This document shows positions 45,345-55,424 of a DNA stretch of 64,000 nt, piece by piece (position 1 is the stretch's first letter; each line of letters opens with the position of its first letter). Under the pieces are notes generated by a model. The model searched no databases and was not told the origin of the DNA. It saw nothing but the letters and a program-made list of their open reading frames with translations. Made by a program: the position numbers and the translations under genes. The stretch comes from AWTP1-13 sp033764875 (GTDB lineage: Bacteria > Pseudomonadota > Alphaproteobacteria > Rhizobiales > Hyphomicrobiaceae): the NCBI GenBank assembly GCA_033764875.1, contig JANRIO010000051.1, positions 5,793-69,792 of the forward strand. The letters run 5' to 3'.

Positions 45345-46013
45345 GTGGGCATCACACCCAAGACAGATCTTCTCCTTGGCGTGTCTTTGGCGGCCGACCC
45401 GCTGAAGTACCAGGAAGCCGTCACGCGCCTGCGCGACATCTCTCCGGACGCCTCCTTCGCCTCCCTCCTCGCCGATCGCGGGGGCAGCGGCAGCGACGCC
45501 TCGGCCGGCAAGTCCGACGCCTCCGGCCCGGAGGACGCGCTCTCCTCCGGCCCCGTGGTGAAGCAGCCGACCATGCCACGCGTCACCGAGCCCAAGTCGC
45601 AGATCGCCGACGTCTACAACAAGCTCGAAGCCTTCATCATGCAGACCTTCATCCAGTCGATGCTGCCGAAGGATGCGAGCTCCGTCTACGGCAAGGGCAC
45701 CGCCGGCGACGTCTGGAAGTCCATGCTCGCCGAGAAGATGGGCAACGAGGTTGCCAAGAGCGGCCAGATCGGCATCGCCAAGCGCCTCGCCCAGGCCTCC
45801 ATCACGACGGGGTCGATCGCGCGCTTTCCGCCCGCTGCCAATCTCGTGCCGATGAGCGCCACGTTGCCGAGCCTCTCCGGCAAGTCGGTGCCCTCCACGG
45901 CAGGCTTCTCCCGGGCGCTGACCGCGCTGCAGGAGACGGCGCAGGTCGAGAAGCCGGCCGTCAAGACCCTGCAGGCCTGGACCACGACGGTCAAAGTCGA
46001 ACGGAGCTCGTAA
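45345..46013 (+). CDS. flgJ: rod-binding protein, FlgJ N-terminal domain type
   Basis: A 222-residue protein whose central part 'KLEAFIMQTFIQSMLPKDASSVYGKGTAGDVWKSMLAEKMGNEVAKSGQIGIAKRL' is the rod-binding domain of FlgJ. No muramidase domain follows, as usual in alphaproteobacteria. It probably assists rod assembly in the periplasm. The start is uncertain: GTG at 45345 is the earliest plausible one and has a poorly spaced ribosome site. The coding region ends one base before the next gene. Confidence 0.8.
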   Translation: MGITPKTDLLLGVSLAADPLKYQEAVTRLRDISPDASFASLLADRGGSGSDASAGKSDASGPEDALSSGPVVKQPTMPRVTEPKSQIADVYNKLEAFIMQTFIQSMLPKDASSVYGKGTAGDVWKSMLAEKMGNEVAKSGQIGIAKRLAQASITTGSIARFPPAANLVPMSATLPSLSGKSVPSTAGFSRALTALQETAQVEKPAVKTLQAWTTTVKVERSS

Positions 46014-46014
46014 G

Positions 46015-46464
46015 ATGTCGTTTGCCTCGACCGCCCAGCGCCGTCCGGCTCCCCGCCCAGTGCCTGTCCCGAAGGCCCCGCCCCGGCCCGGCATCGATCC
46101 GGCAGTCCAGGGTCTGATCAACATCATCCAGACGCTCGAGACCGTCGTCGAGGAGGAGACCGCCGCGCTTGCGGCCCGCACCCAGGTCGACCTCGAGAGC
46201 TACTCCAACCGCAAGAGCCAGGGGCTGATGGAGCTCAACCGGGCCTCTCGCACCCTCGAGGCCATGGCCAATCATCAGGTGGTGGCCGCCCGCCTCTCCG
46301 GCCTGCGCGACAAGCTGTCGGTCAACCAGATGGCCCTGAAGATGCATCTCGACGCCGTCCGCGAGATCTCCTCGATCGTCGCCAACGCCATTCGCGAATC
46401 GGAATCCGACGGCACCTATTCCGAGAGCATCCGCTCGCCGACGGCTGGCTACGGCTATGATTAA
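46015..46464 (+). CDS. FlgN-like flagellar export chaperone
   Basis: 149 residues: a Pro/Arg-rich N-terminal tail, then helices 'GLINIIQTLETVVEEETAALAARTQVDLESYSNRKSQGLMELNRASRTLEAM' and 'LRDKLSVNQMALKMHLDAVREISSIVANAIRESESDGTYS', matching the FlgN family pattern (chaperone for FlgK and FlgL, both encoded here). GGAGC ribosome site; the stop lies 8 bases inside the next gene. Confidence 0.75.
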   Translation: MSFASTAQRRPAPRPVPVPKAPPRPGIDPAVQGLINIIQTLETVVEEETAALAARTQVDLESYSNRKSQGLMELNRASRTLEAMANHQVVAARLSGLRDKLSVNQMALKMHLDAVREISSIVANAIRESESDGTYSESIRSPTAGYGYD

Positions 46465-46921
46465 GATGATCATCGCCGGCGTCTGGGTGTGTCTCGTCAC
46501 GCTGGGTGCCGCCTACGGCGCCTTCCAGTGGCAGGCCAACCAGAAGCCGGAGACCGACGCCAAGCCGAAGGCGCCCAAGGAGGCGGTGAAGACCCGCATG
46601 ATCAGCGTCCCCATCATCATGGAGGGCGCGCTGCAGGGCTACGTGATGGCGCAGCTGACCTTCACGGTCGACGCCAAGATCTACAAGGAGATGCAGATCA
46701 AGCCGCAGGAGTACCTGCTCGACGAGGCCTTCAAGGTGATCTACGGCGAGGGCGGCATCGACTTCCGCAACGCCAAGAAGCAGGACCTCGGCGGCATCAC
46801 CGCCAAGATCGCCTCAAGCACCAATGCCCGCCTCGGCCAGCCCCTGGTCGAGGACGTGCTGATCCAGGAGTTGAACTACCTGCCCAAGGAGAACGCCCGC
46901 GGCGGCGGCGGCAAGCGCTGA
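46457..46921 (+). CDS. single-pass membrane protein of the flagellar cluster, function unknown
   Basis: 154 residues with an N-terminal membrane helix (MIIAGVWVCLVTLGAAYGAF) and a periplasmic domain containing 'ISVPIIMEGALQGYVMAQLTFTVDAK', 'YLLDEAFKVIYG' and 'PLVEDVLIQELNYLPKE'. The layout (one helix plus a small periplasmic domain ending in a strand before the C-terminus) recalls FliL, but I cannot confirm homology. Overlaps flgN by 8 bases and is the last gene of the flagellar run. Confidence 0.6.
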   Translation: MIKMIIAGVWVCLVTLGAAYGAFQWQANQKPETDAKPKAPKEAVKTRMISVPIIMEGALQGYVMAQLTFTVDAKIYKEMQIKPQEYLLDEAFKVIYGEGGIDFRNAKKQDLGGITAKIASSTNARLGQPLVEDVLIQELNYLPKENARGGGGKR

Positions 46922-47014
46922 CCCTTTGCGCGGGATGCGGATTGAGCCGCAGGGGTGCCGGCTGCCATTTATTGATCCGACGTATGCCCTTGCGCCCGCT
47001 TCCGGCCATGCTAT

Positions 47015-47032
47015 CGCTAGGCAGTGCTAGCG
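47015..47032. promoter_or_regulatory. inverted repeat upstream of pccB
   Basis: CGCTAG (47015-47020) and CTAGCG (47027-47032) around GCAGTG, 111-128 bases upstream of the pccB ATG. This is a possible regulator-binding dyad; the regulator is unknown. Confidence 0.35.
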
Positions 47033-47043
47033 TCTGGCGGTGT

Positions 47044-47071
47044 GCGGCCCGGGCCTGATCCGGGCCGCTTT
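47044..47071 (+). terminator. GC-rich hairpin between flagellar operon and pccB
   Basis: GCGGCCCGG (47044-47052) pairs perfectly with CCGGGCCGC (47060-47068) around a 7-base loop, followed by TTT. It is a candidate terminator for the flagellar operon, or an attenuator in the pccB leader, with a weak T tract. Confidence 0.5.
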
Positions 47072-47142
47072 GCGTCTCCGCCCGACCCCGGCGAGGACTT
47101 GTCTGGCGCGGCCCGATCCGACGACCTTTAGGAGGCGTGACG

Positions 47143-48675
<1,533 letters not shown>

Positions 48676-49006
48676 GCGATGGGTTGCCCGCCTGAGCGCA
48701 ATCTTATGCGCGAAGGCCCCTCACCCCACCCTAGGTCCGTGCGAGGCCTCCCTCTGCATCCTTCGTGGGGAGTAAGGCTGGCGAGAGCGGATGCCGCCTC
48801 TCGCCGCCTTTCAGGGGGACTTGCCAGCGCGCGCCGCTGGCCAGGCGCAGTTCCACAGCGTTGTCGGTCTCGGGCCTTGCCCGGTCGTTTAGCGTGCGGC
48901 CAAGCCCGCTCTAGCATGTCATCGTGTGGAATTGACGGATCGCCTAGACGCAGCGGCTCCGCTCGGGCTCCGTTCTCGTCTCTGGCTTCGAACTTCGCCC
49001 CGCCCC
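48676..49006. repeat. 331-base gene-free region with hairpins between convergent pccB and regA
   Basis: No gene is supported here. A hairpin at 48780-48805 (GGCGAGAGCGG, loop ATG, CCGCCTCTCGCC, one bulge) and a second one at 48823-48841 (GCCAGCG / CGCTGGC) probably act as a bidirectional terminator. The CCCTCACCCCACC stretch near 48718 resembles the REP-like element at 18740. Confidence 0.5.
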
Positions 49007-49573
49007 CTACTTCGGCGCCCTCTTCGCGAGGATGCGCTGCAGCGTGCGGCGGTGCATGTTGAGGCGCCGGGCCGTCTCCGAGACGTTGCGGTTGCACAGC
49101 TCGTAGACGCGCTGGATGTGCTCCCAGCGCACGCGGTCGGCCGACATCGGGTTCTCCGGCGGCGCCGCCTTGCTGTCGGACGGCGCCAGCAGGCTGTCCG
49201 TCACGTCGTCGGCATCGGCCGGCTTGGCGAGATAGTCGACGGCGCCGAGCTTCACGGCCGAGACGGCGGTGGCGATGTTGCCATAGCCGGTGAGCACGAC
49301 TGCGCGCGCGTCAGGGCGCAGCTTCGACAGCTCGCCGATCACGTCGAGGCCATTGCCGTCCTCCAGCCGCATGTCGACGACCGCGAACGCCGGCGGCGTC
49401 TGCCGGATCACCGACAGCCCCTCCGCGACCGAATGCGCCAGACGAACCTGGAATCCCCGCAGCTCCATGGCGCGGGCAAGGCGCGTCACGAAGGCCCGGT
49501 CGTCATCGACCAGCACCAGCGAGCGGTCCTCGGGAAGTTCGTCGGGTTTGAATGTCAGATCGTCTTCGGTCAC
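49007..49573 (-). CDS. regA: redox response regulator RegA/ActR family
   Basis: A 188-residue regulator: receiver domain with Asp23-25 acidic pocket, phospho-acceptor Asp67 ('AVVDMRLEDGNGL') and Lys in 'YLAKPADADDV', then a Fis-type helix-turn-helix at the C-terminus ('NVSETARRLNMHRRTLQRILAKRAPK'). In purple bacteria and rhizobia this family (RegA, PrrA, ActR) controls redox-responsive genes for respiration, CO2 and N2 fixation. GTG start at 49573 with GGAGG 6 bases upstream. Its partner kinase lies 59 bases upstream on the same strand. Confidence 0.9.
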   Translation of the reverse strand: MTEDDLTFKPDELPEDRSLVLVDDDRAFVTRLARAMELRGFQVRLAHSVAEGLSVIRQTPPAFAVVDMRLEDGNGLDVIGELSKLRPDARAVVLTGYGNIATAVSAVKLGAVDYLAKPADADDVTDSLLAPSDSKAAPPENPMSADRVRWEHIQRVYELCNRNVSETARRLNMHRRTLQRILAKRAPK

Positions 49574-49632
49574 GGCTGCCTCCAGATTGCGATGACTATA
49601 GCAGCCCGGGCGCCGCACCCAAGCTTTTGCGG

Positions 49633-51066
49633 TCATTTTTGCTCAACAAGGTCCTCTAAAGGTTCCGGCGCCCCGCGTCGAGCCGGGACCGGCTTTGCGT
49701 GCATACCGGACCATCCTTGAGCGGGGGGCTGCCCCGCAAAGGACTCGCGCGTCCAGGTCAGCTGCACCACCGCGCCCTGCGCCGGCGGCGGCCTGTTGTC
49801 GAGGCTGACCGTCGCCCCGGAGCGTTCCAGCAGCGTCTTGGCGATGAAGAAGCCGAGCCCGAGCCCGGTGGGCTTGCCGAGCTTGCCCGATGTCTGCTCG
49901 CTCTGTCGCGAGGGGCGCGTGGTGATGAAGGGATCGCCCAGCGCCTCCATCACGTCGGGCGGAATGCCGGGTCCGTCGTCAGATATGGTGATCACGATCT
50001 CGCGCGCCGACCAGGTGGCCGTGACGTCGACGCGCGAGTGCGCGAAGTCGACCGCGTTCTCGAGCAGGTTTCCGATGCCGTAGATCAGCCCCGGGCGGCG
50101 CTCGCCGACGGGCTCCTCCGTCTCGGCGCCGTCCGTCTTGCCGTTGGCCGGCTGTGCCGTAACGACGATCTGCGTGTTGAAGCCGCGATAGGGTGCCGCC
50201 GCCTCCTCGATGAGCTGCGAGACGGTGAGGTGCGCGTGCAGCGGGTCGGGCTCCGCCGGCGTCCGCGTCAGCTTCTTCAGGATCTCCCGGCAGCGCACGG
50301 CCTGCGATTGCAGGAGCGCCAGGTCCTCGGCCATGGGGCTGTTGGCCGGCACCTCGCGCGACAGCTCCTTGGCGACCACCGTGATCGTCGACAGCGGCGT
50401 GCCGAGCTCGTGCGCCGCCGCCGCCGCCAGCCCGTCGAGGGCGTGCAGCTGCTGCTCGCGGGCGAGCACCATCTCGGTCGCCGCCAGCGCGTCCGACATT
50501 TGTCGGGATTCGCTCGCAAGCCGCCAGGCGTAGAGCGCCAGGAAGATCATGCCCGAGACGAGCGAGGCGAGCGTCCCGACCGAGTAGAGCAGCGGCAGCT
50601 CGAACTCGCCCGCGCTCGTCCACGGCAGCGGCTGGTGGCTGAAGGTCAGGCCGACGGTGCAGGTGACGGCGAGCAGCCCGAGCCCGACGGTCGTCAGCGG
50701 CGGCAGCGTCGAGGCCGACACCGTCACCGGCACGACGATCAGGAACACGAACGGGTTCTCGACCCCGCCGGTGAGATAGAGCAGCGCCGACAGCTGCAGG
50801 ATGTCCCACGCGAGCAGCGACATCGCGAGCGATGTCGAGAGCCGCGACCGCATGGTGTAGCTGAGCCGCACGAACACGTTGAGCCAGGCCGAGGCCGCCA
50901 CGAGCCCGAGGCAGATGCCGATCGGCAGGTCGAAGCCGAGCACGAAATACACCAGGCACAGCGTCACCAGCTGGCCGATGACGCCGAACCAGCGCAGCCG
51001 CACCGCGGTTTGCAGGCGCAGGCCGCTGACGCGTGTCTCTCTCGGTTGTTTCTGCGTTGCTACCAT
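49633..51066 (-). CDS. regB: redox sensor histidine kinase RegB/ActS family
   Basis: A 477-residue kinase with six membrane helices in the first 185 residues. The quinone-binding motif GGVENPF is at 100-106. His219 lies in 'AAAHELGTPLSTI', the redox-active Cys of the RegB family corresponds to Cys259 in 'QAVRCREILKKL', and the ATPase domain has 'GIGNLLENAVDFA' and 'SDDGPGIPPDV'. These features agree with RegB, which phosphorylates RegA when the quinone pool is reduced. The gene is divergent from an ABC exporter whose operon is followed by a SCO protein. Confidence 0.92.
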   Translation of the reverse strand: MVATQKQPRETRVSGLRLQTAVRLRWFGVIGQLVTLCLVYFVLGFDLPIGICLGLVAASAWLNVFVRLSYTMRSRLSTSLAMSLLAWDILQLSALLYLTGGVENPFVFLIVVPVTVSASTLPPLTTVGLGLLAVTCTVGLTFSHQPLPWTSAGEFELPLLYSVGTLASLVSGMIFLALYAWRLASESRQMSDALAATEMVLAREQQLHALDGLAAAAAHELGTPLSTITVVAKELSREVPANSPMAEDLALLQSQAVRCREILKKLTRTPAEPDPLHAHLTVSQLIEEAAAPYRGFNTQIVVTAQPANGKTDGAETEEPVGERRPGLIYGIGNLLENAVDFAHSRVDVTATWSAREIVITISDDGPGIPPDVMEALGDPFITTRPSRQSEQTSGKLGKPTGLGLGFFIAKTLLERSGATVSLDNRPPPAQGAVVQLTWTRESFAGQPPAQGWSGMHAKPVPARRGAPEPLEDLVEQK

Positions 51067-51303
51067 GCCTGGGCCGTGCAGGAGGGCCGCGCGTCGGCTC
51101 CATGGGGCGCTTGCGGCACACGCTCTGCTACCCCAGATAGAGGGTCAAGGCCAGCCCGCCAATGGCGAAATGCGCCCTTCGCGCCACACGCGGTCCCTTG
51201 CACGTCCCGCAAGGGTGGGCGCTGGTTCCATTCAGTTGCGGTTCAGCTAAGAGCGTCGATCCGGGGGGCGAGGTCTTTGCCGGCGCCAGGCGGAGCAGTG
51301 GTG
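51067..51303. promoter_or_regulatory. divergent promoter region regB / ABC exporter
   Basis: 237 bases between divergent genes. No palindrome stands out and no gene is supported. It should hold the promoters of both transcripts. Confidence 0.3.
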
Positions 51304-52110
51304 ATGCAGAAATCCATCCACGTCGCGGACGGCCCGCGGCAAGACGGGGCCGGCGCGGCCGGTCCGCCGCCGGTCGCCGTGCGCGCGCTGAGCAAGGTCT
51401 ACGGCGAGGTGCGCGCCGTCGACGGCATCAGCTTCTCGCTCGAGCGGGCTACCGTCACGGCGCTCCTGGGCGGCAACGGCGCCGGCAAGACGACCACGAT
51501 CGCGATGCTGATGGGCCTCGTGCTCCCGTCCTCGGGCGAGGCCCGCATCTTCGGTGCCGACATGGCGCGCGAGCGCTACCAGGTGCTGCACCGGGTGAAC
51601 TTCGAGAGCCCCTATGTCGACGTGCCCATGCGCCTCACCGTGCGCCAGAACCTCGAGGTCTTCGGCCGTCTCTACGGCGTGCGCGGCCTCAAGCAGGCGA
51701 TCGCGGCCGTTGCCGGCCGCATGCGCCTCACCGATCTGCTCGACCGGCCCTACGGCAAGCTGTCGGCCGGCCAGAAGACGCGCGTGAGCCTCGCCAAGGC
51801 GCTGATCAACGAGCCCGAGGTGCTGCTCCTGGACGAGCCGACGGCCTCCCTCGACCCCGACACGGCCGATTGGATCCGCAGCGAGATCGAGGCCTATCGC
51901 GATCGGCGCGGGGCGACCGTCGTGCTCGCCTCCCACAACATGGCCGAGGTGGAGCGTCTCGCGGACCGCGTCATCATGATGGAGAAGGGGCGCATCATCG
52001 CCGACGACACGCCCGAGGGTCTGATCCGCAGCTTCGGCCGCGCCAACCTCGAGGAGGTGTTCCTCGCCATCGCCCGCCGCACGGACGCCGGGCAGGGGAG
52101 CAAGCCATGA
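51304..52110 (+). CDS. ABC transporter ATP-binding protein (NatA/CcmA type)
   Basis: A 268-residue ABC ATPase with Walker A 'GGNGAGKTTTIAMLMG', signature 'LSAGQKTRVSLAKALI' and Walker B 'VLLLDEPTASLDPDTADWI'. 'LEEVFLAIAR' near the C-terminus is typical of ABC-2 exporter ATPases. With the following permease it forms an exporter; the substrate is unknown. ATG 51304 or the adjacent GTG 51301 are both possible. Confidence 0.88.
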   Translation: MQKSIHVADGPRQDGAGAAGPPPVAVRALSKVYGEVRAVDGISFSLERATVTALLGGNGAGKTTTIAMLMGLVLPSSGEARIFGADMARERYQVLHRVNFESPYVDVPMRLTVRQNLEVFGRLYGVRGLKQAIAAVAGRMRLTDLLDRPYGKLSAGQKTRVSLAKALINEPEVLLLDEPTASLDPDTADWIRSEIEAYRDRRGATVVLASHNMAEVERLADRVIMMEKGRIIADDTPEGLIRSFGRANLEEVFLAIARRTDAGQGSKP

Positions 52111-52937
52111 CGCCCGCGGCATCCGCAGCCGGCCGTCCCCTGCACGCCTCCCTCGGCCGCGTCTGGGGCCTGGTGCTGCGCTACTGGTATGTCATGCGCT
52201 CCTCCTGGCCGCGCACGGCCGAGCTGATCTACTGGCCGCTGGTCCAGATGCTGACCTGGGGCTTCCTGCAGAACTATCTTGCCAGCACGTCCTCTTTCGC
52301 GAGCCGCGCGGCGGGCCTCTTCATCGGCGGCGTGCTGCTCTGGGACATCCTGGTGCGCAGCCAGCTCGGCTTCGCGGTGGCTTTCCTCGAGGAGGTGTGG
52401 TCGCGCAATCTCGGGCACCTGATGATGAGCCCCCTGCGCCCGCACGAGCTGGTCGCCGCTCTGGTCGTCGTCAGTTTCGCCAAGCTCTCGGTCGCCATGG
52501 TGCCGGTGATCGGCCTCGCCTATTGGTTCTTCGGCTACAATCTCCTGGGCCTTGGCGTTGCGTTCGCGGTGTTCTTCGCCAATCTCGTCTTCATGAGCTG
52601 GGCCGTCGCGCTGGTCTCGACCGGGGTCGTGCTCCGCTGGGGGCTCGGCGCCGAGAGCTTCGCCTGGCTCATCGTCTTCGCCCTGCTGCCCCTGTGCTGC
52701 GTCTATTACCCCGTTGCAACCCTGCCCTCGTGGTTGCAGGTGGTTGCGCTTGCGCTGCCGCCCACCTACGTCTTCGAGGGGCTGAGGGGCATCGTGCTTG
52801 ACGCCACCTTCGACGCCACGTTGATGCTCAAGGCCTTCGCTCTGAACCTCCTCTATTTCGCCGGCGGATACGCCACGTTCGCCTACTGCTTGCACAGCGC
52901 GAGGGTCAACGGCACCCTCGTCCAGATGGGCGAGTAG
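52107..52937 (+). CDS. ABC-2 type transporter permease
   Basis: A 276-residue permease with six hydrophobic helices. 'GVLLWDILVRSQLGFAVAFLEEVWSRNLGHLMMSPLRPHELVAALV' is the typical ABC-2 loop before the second helix pair, and 'LPPTYVFEGLRGIVLD' follows near the C-terminus. The start overlaps the ATPase stop as ATGA. Confidence 0.88.
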   Translation: MTPAASAAGRPLHASLGRVWGLVLRYWYVMRSSWPRTAELIYWPLVQMLTWGFLQNYLASTSSFASRAAGLFIGGVLLWDILVRSQLGFAVAFLEEVWSRNLGHLMMSPLRPHELVAALVVVSFAKLSVAMVPVIGLAYWFFGYNLLGLGVAFAVFFANLVFMSWAVALVSTGVVLRWGLGAESFAWLIVFALLPLCCVYYPVATLPSWLQVVALALPPTYVFEGLRGIVLDATFDATLMLKAFALNLLYFAGGYATFAYCLHSARVNGTLVQMGE

Positions 52938-52972
52938 GGTCTCGTGCCGGCAGATCGGACCTCGTTCGCCCC

Positions 52973-53584
52973 ATGTCCAGACTGACCCTCTCCGCGTTGC
53001 TTGTTGGCGGTCTGCTCGTTGGCGGGCTCGCCGCCGTCGCCCTCGTCCCCGACATCCGCGAGCGCCTGCTTCCCAAGGACGCCGCGCGCAGCGTCGGGCA
53101 GGCGCTTGTTGGGGGTCCGTTTACCTTGACGGATCACACCGGCCGCCGCGTCACCGAAGCGGACTACCGGGGCAAGTACATGCTGGTCTTCTTCGGCTTC
53201 ACCTATTGCCCCGACGTGTGCCCCACGGCACTGCAGTCAGTGGCGGCCGCGCTAGATTTGCTGGGACCGAAAGCCGACCGGGTCGTGCCCTTGTTCGTAA
53301 CCGTAGACCCAGAACGGGACACTCCGGAGCAGTTGGCTCAGTACGTCTCGAGTTTCAGCCCCCGGCTCGTCGGACTGACGGGCTCCAGGGCCGAGATCGA
53401 TACTGTGCTGAAAGAGTACCGGGTCTACGCTCAGCGGGTCGATGATCCGAAGTCGACGGCCGGATACACGATGAACCACTCGTCTATCGTCTACGTTATG
53501 GGAATGGACGGTGCCTACCGCACCCACTTCACGCACGCGACGAGCGCCGAGACCATCGCAGAGCGTCTTGCCAAGCTGTTGTAA
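52973..53584 (+). CDS. senC: SCO1/SenC/PrrC family copper-binding thioredoxin-fold protein
   Basis: A 203-residue protein with an N-terminal membrane anchor (LLVGGLLVGGLAAVAL) and a thioredoxin fold carrying Cys79 and Cys83 ('TYCPDVCP') and His169 ('MNHSS'), the Cu ligands of SCO proteins. It delivers copper to the CuA site of cytochrome oxidase or acts as thiol reductase. In Rhodobacter the homologue PrrC is encoded with PrrB/PrrA; here it lies 1.9 kb from regB across the ABC exporter genes. Confidence 0.9.
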   Translation: MSRLTLSALLVGGLLVGGLAAVALVPDIRERLLPKDAARSVGQALVGGPFTLTDHTGRRVTEADYRGKYMLVFFGFTYCPDVCPTALQSVAAALDLLGPKADRVVPLFVTVDPERDTPEQLAQYVSSFSPRLVGLTGSRAEIDTVLKEYRVYAQRVDDPKSTAGYTMNHSSIVYVMGMDGAYRTHFTHATSAETIAERLAKLL

Positions 53585-53737
53585 CGAGAACACATCCTAT
53601 GTGCAATCGACGAATCAGTGCAGTCTTCCGCAAGCAGGAGTGCGATGATCGCGCCGCGCTTCGTGCCGCGAGAAGGCGCCCGTCGAGGACCGCACCGGCA
53701 CGTCGGGTGGATGCGTCTGCTACCGGGGGACACTCTC

Positions 53738-55084
53738 GTGCTCTATCATCTCTTTGAGCTTGGCCGGGTTGGCTTCGGTCCAGCGCGCATCGCCGCCGAG
53801 ACGACGCGACTTCTCCTCAACAATCCCTTCAACCCCATCACGCACACGCCCTTCGCGCGTCAGGCCGTTGCCGCCGCGGAGATGTTCGAGCGCACCACGC
53901 GTCGCTATCCCAAGCCCGAGTTCGGCCTCAAGACGACGCGCGTCGACGGCCTGCCCGTCCGCGTGACCGAGGAGGTTGTCTGGGAGACGCCCTTCTGCAG
54001 GCTTGTCCATTTCAAACGCGATATCGATCGCGCGCGCGCCTCGCAGGACCCGCGCCTGCTCCTGGTGGCGCCGATGTCCGGACATTTCGCGACGCTGCTG
54101 CGCGGCACCGTCGAGACGTTCCTGCCGGACCATGAGGTCTACATCACCGACTGGCAGGACGCGCGCGAGATCCCGGTGTCGGCCGGCACGTTCGACCTTG
54201 ACGACTATATCGACACCGTCGCCGACATCTTCCGCTTTTTCGCCGGCGACGTGCACGTCTTCGCCGTCTGTCAGCCCTCCGTTCCGGTGCTCGCCGCGAC
54301 CGCCGTCATGGAGGCGGATGGCGACCCGCACGTGCCCCTCACGCTGATGCTGGCCGGTGGTCCGATCGACACCCGCATCAACCAGACGGTCGTCAACACG
54401 CTCGCCGAGAAGCGCGGCACCGACTGGTTCCGCCGCAACGTCATCACCAACGTGCCCTGGCCCAGCAAGGGCCGCGGCCGCCAAGTCTATCCCGGCTTCC
54501 TGCAGCTGTCGGGCTTCATGACCATGAACCTCGACCGGCACATGCAGGCCCACAAGGACCTGTTCATGCATCTCGTCGCCGGTGACGGCGACAGCGCCGC
54601 CAAGCACCGCGAGTTCTACGACGAGTATCTGGCGGTCATGGATCTGACGGCAGAGTTCTACCTGCAGACCGTCGACACCGTCTTCGTCCAGCACCTGATG
54701 CCGCGCGGTCTTATGATGCACCGTGGCCGGCGCGTCGACCTCTCGGCCATCCGCCGTCCGGCTCTCATGACCATCGAGGGCGAGAAGGACGACATTACCG
54801 GGACCGGCCAGTGCCGCGCCGCGCTCGACCTCTGCGTCAACGTTCCGTCCGACATGAAGGCGCACTTCGAATGCCCGCGCGTCGGCCACTACGGCGTCTT
54901 CAACGGCTCGCGCTTCCGCTCCGAGATCGCCCCGCGCATGGCCCGCTTCATGCGCGACAACGATCCGTGCGCCGCGCAGATGCTGTCGATCGGCCAGCTC
55001 GAGCACATGGCGACGATGCCGACGCAAGCTTCCCGCGCCAAGGAGTTCGACAGCTCGATCGCCTTCACGTTCGCACCCGGCTGA
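53738..55084 (+). CDS. phaZ: intracellular polyhydroxyalkanoate depolymerase
   Basis: A 448-residue PHB depolymerase of the intracellular granule type, beginning at a GTG ('LYHLFELGRVGFGPAR', family start) with GGGGGA 7 bases upstream. 'DWQDAREIPVSAGTFDLDDYIDT' and the nucleophile Cys178 in 'VFAVCQPSVPVLAA' (Cys instead of Ser, as in Ralstonia PhaZa1) are diagnostic. 'GEKDDITGTGQ' and 'CPRVGHYGVFNGSRF' carry the Asp and His. The enzyme mobilises stored polyhydroxybutyrate. Confidence 0.92.
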   Translation: MLYHLFELGRVGFGPARIAAETTRLLLNNPFNPITHTPFARQAVAAAEMFERTTRRYPKPEFGLKTTRVDGLPVRVTEEVVWETPFCRLVHFKRDIDRARASQDPRLLLVAPMSGHFATLLRGTVETFLPDHEVYITDWQDAREIPVSAGTFDLDDYIDTVADIFRFFAGDVHVFAVCQPSVPVLAATAVMEADGDPHVPLTLMLAGGPIDTRINQTVVNTLAEKRGTDWFRRNVITNVPWPSKGRGRQVYPGFLQLSGFMTMNLDRHMQAHKDLFMHLVAGDGDSAAKHREFYDEYLAVMDLTAEFYLQTVDTVFVQHLMPRGLMMHRGRRVDLSAIRRPALMTIEGEKDDITGTGQCRAALDLCVNVPSDMKAHFECPRVGHYGVFNGSRFRSEIAPRMARFMRDNDPCAAQMLSIGQLEHMATMPTQASRAKEFDSSIAFTFAPG

Positions 55085-55424
55085 GCAGGGGCTCCCTCTG
55101 CTGTGGTGGACGGGCATCGTGCGTTTTGCGTGTACGCGTCGCGCCGCTCCTCTCGTCTGCGTCGGGCTTGACGTCGCAGCCGTGAGTGTCCACGATCCGG
55201 CCGCCCGCGACACAAGACTGGGGCTGCCGCAGCAAGGCCCGCATTAAGGCTTTGACAGACACAATTGTCTGCTAGCTACGCCCAGCGTCGAGTGACCAGT
55301 GTTGAGAGTGGGTTGACCCGCCCGTTCGTGGGGACGCACGGGGCCTCTGCAGGTCGCGAGACTTGGGTGAGGCTTTCGAGCAGGAGCGCTCGGCGAGTTG
55401 CGAGTTGGAATTGAGGGGGCGACA
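55085..55424. promoter_or_regulatory. 340-base intergenic region with promoter-like dyad
   Basis: No gene is supported. At 55252-55271 a TTGACA hexamer overlaps the inverted repeat CAGACA / TGTCTG (55256-55271, centre CAAT). This suggests a repressible promoter driving the metallopeptidase gene, which starts about 150 bases downstream. Confidence 0.4.

Noticed and set aside
43638..46181. 847-residue minus-strand open frame across flhA-flgJ
   Set aside because: Shadow of several well-recognised flagellar genes on the plus strand.
47137..47139. GTG start for pccB
   Set aside because: It lies directly against the AGGAGG ribosome site, which is correctly spaced for the ATG at 47143.
48676..49006. 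Small genes between pccB and regA
   Set aside because: Short frames lack ribosome sites and domain features; the region is dominated by hairpins.
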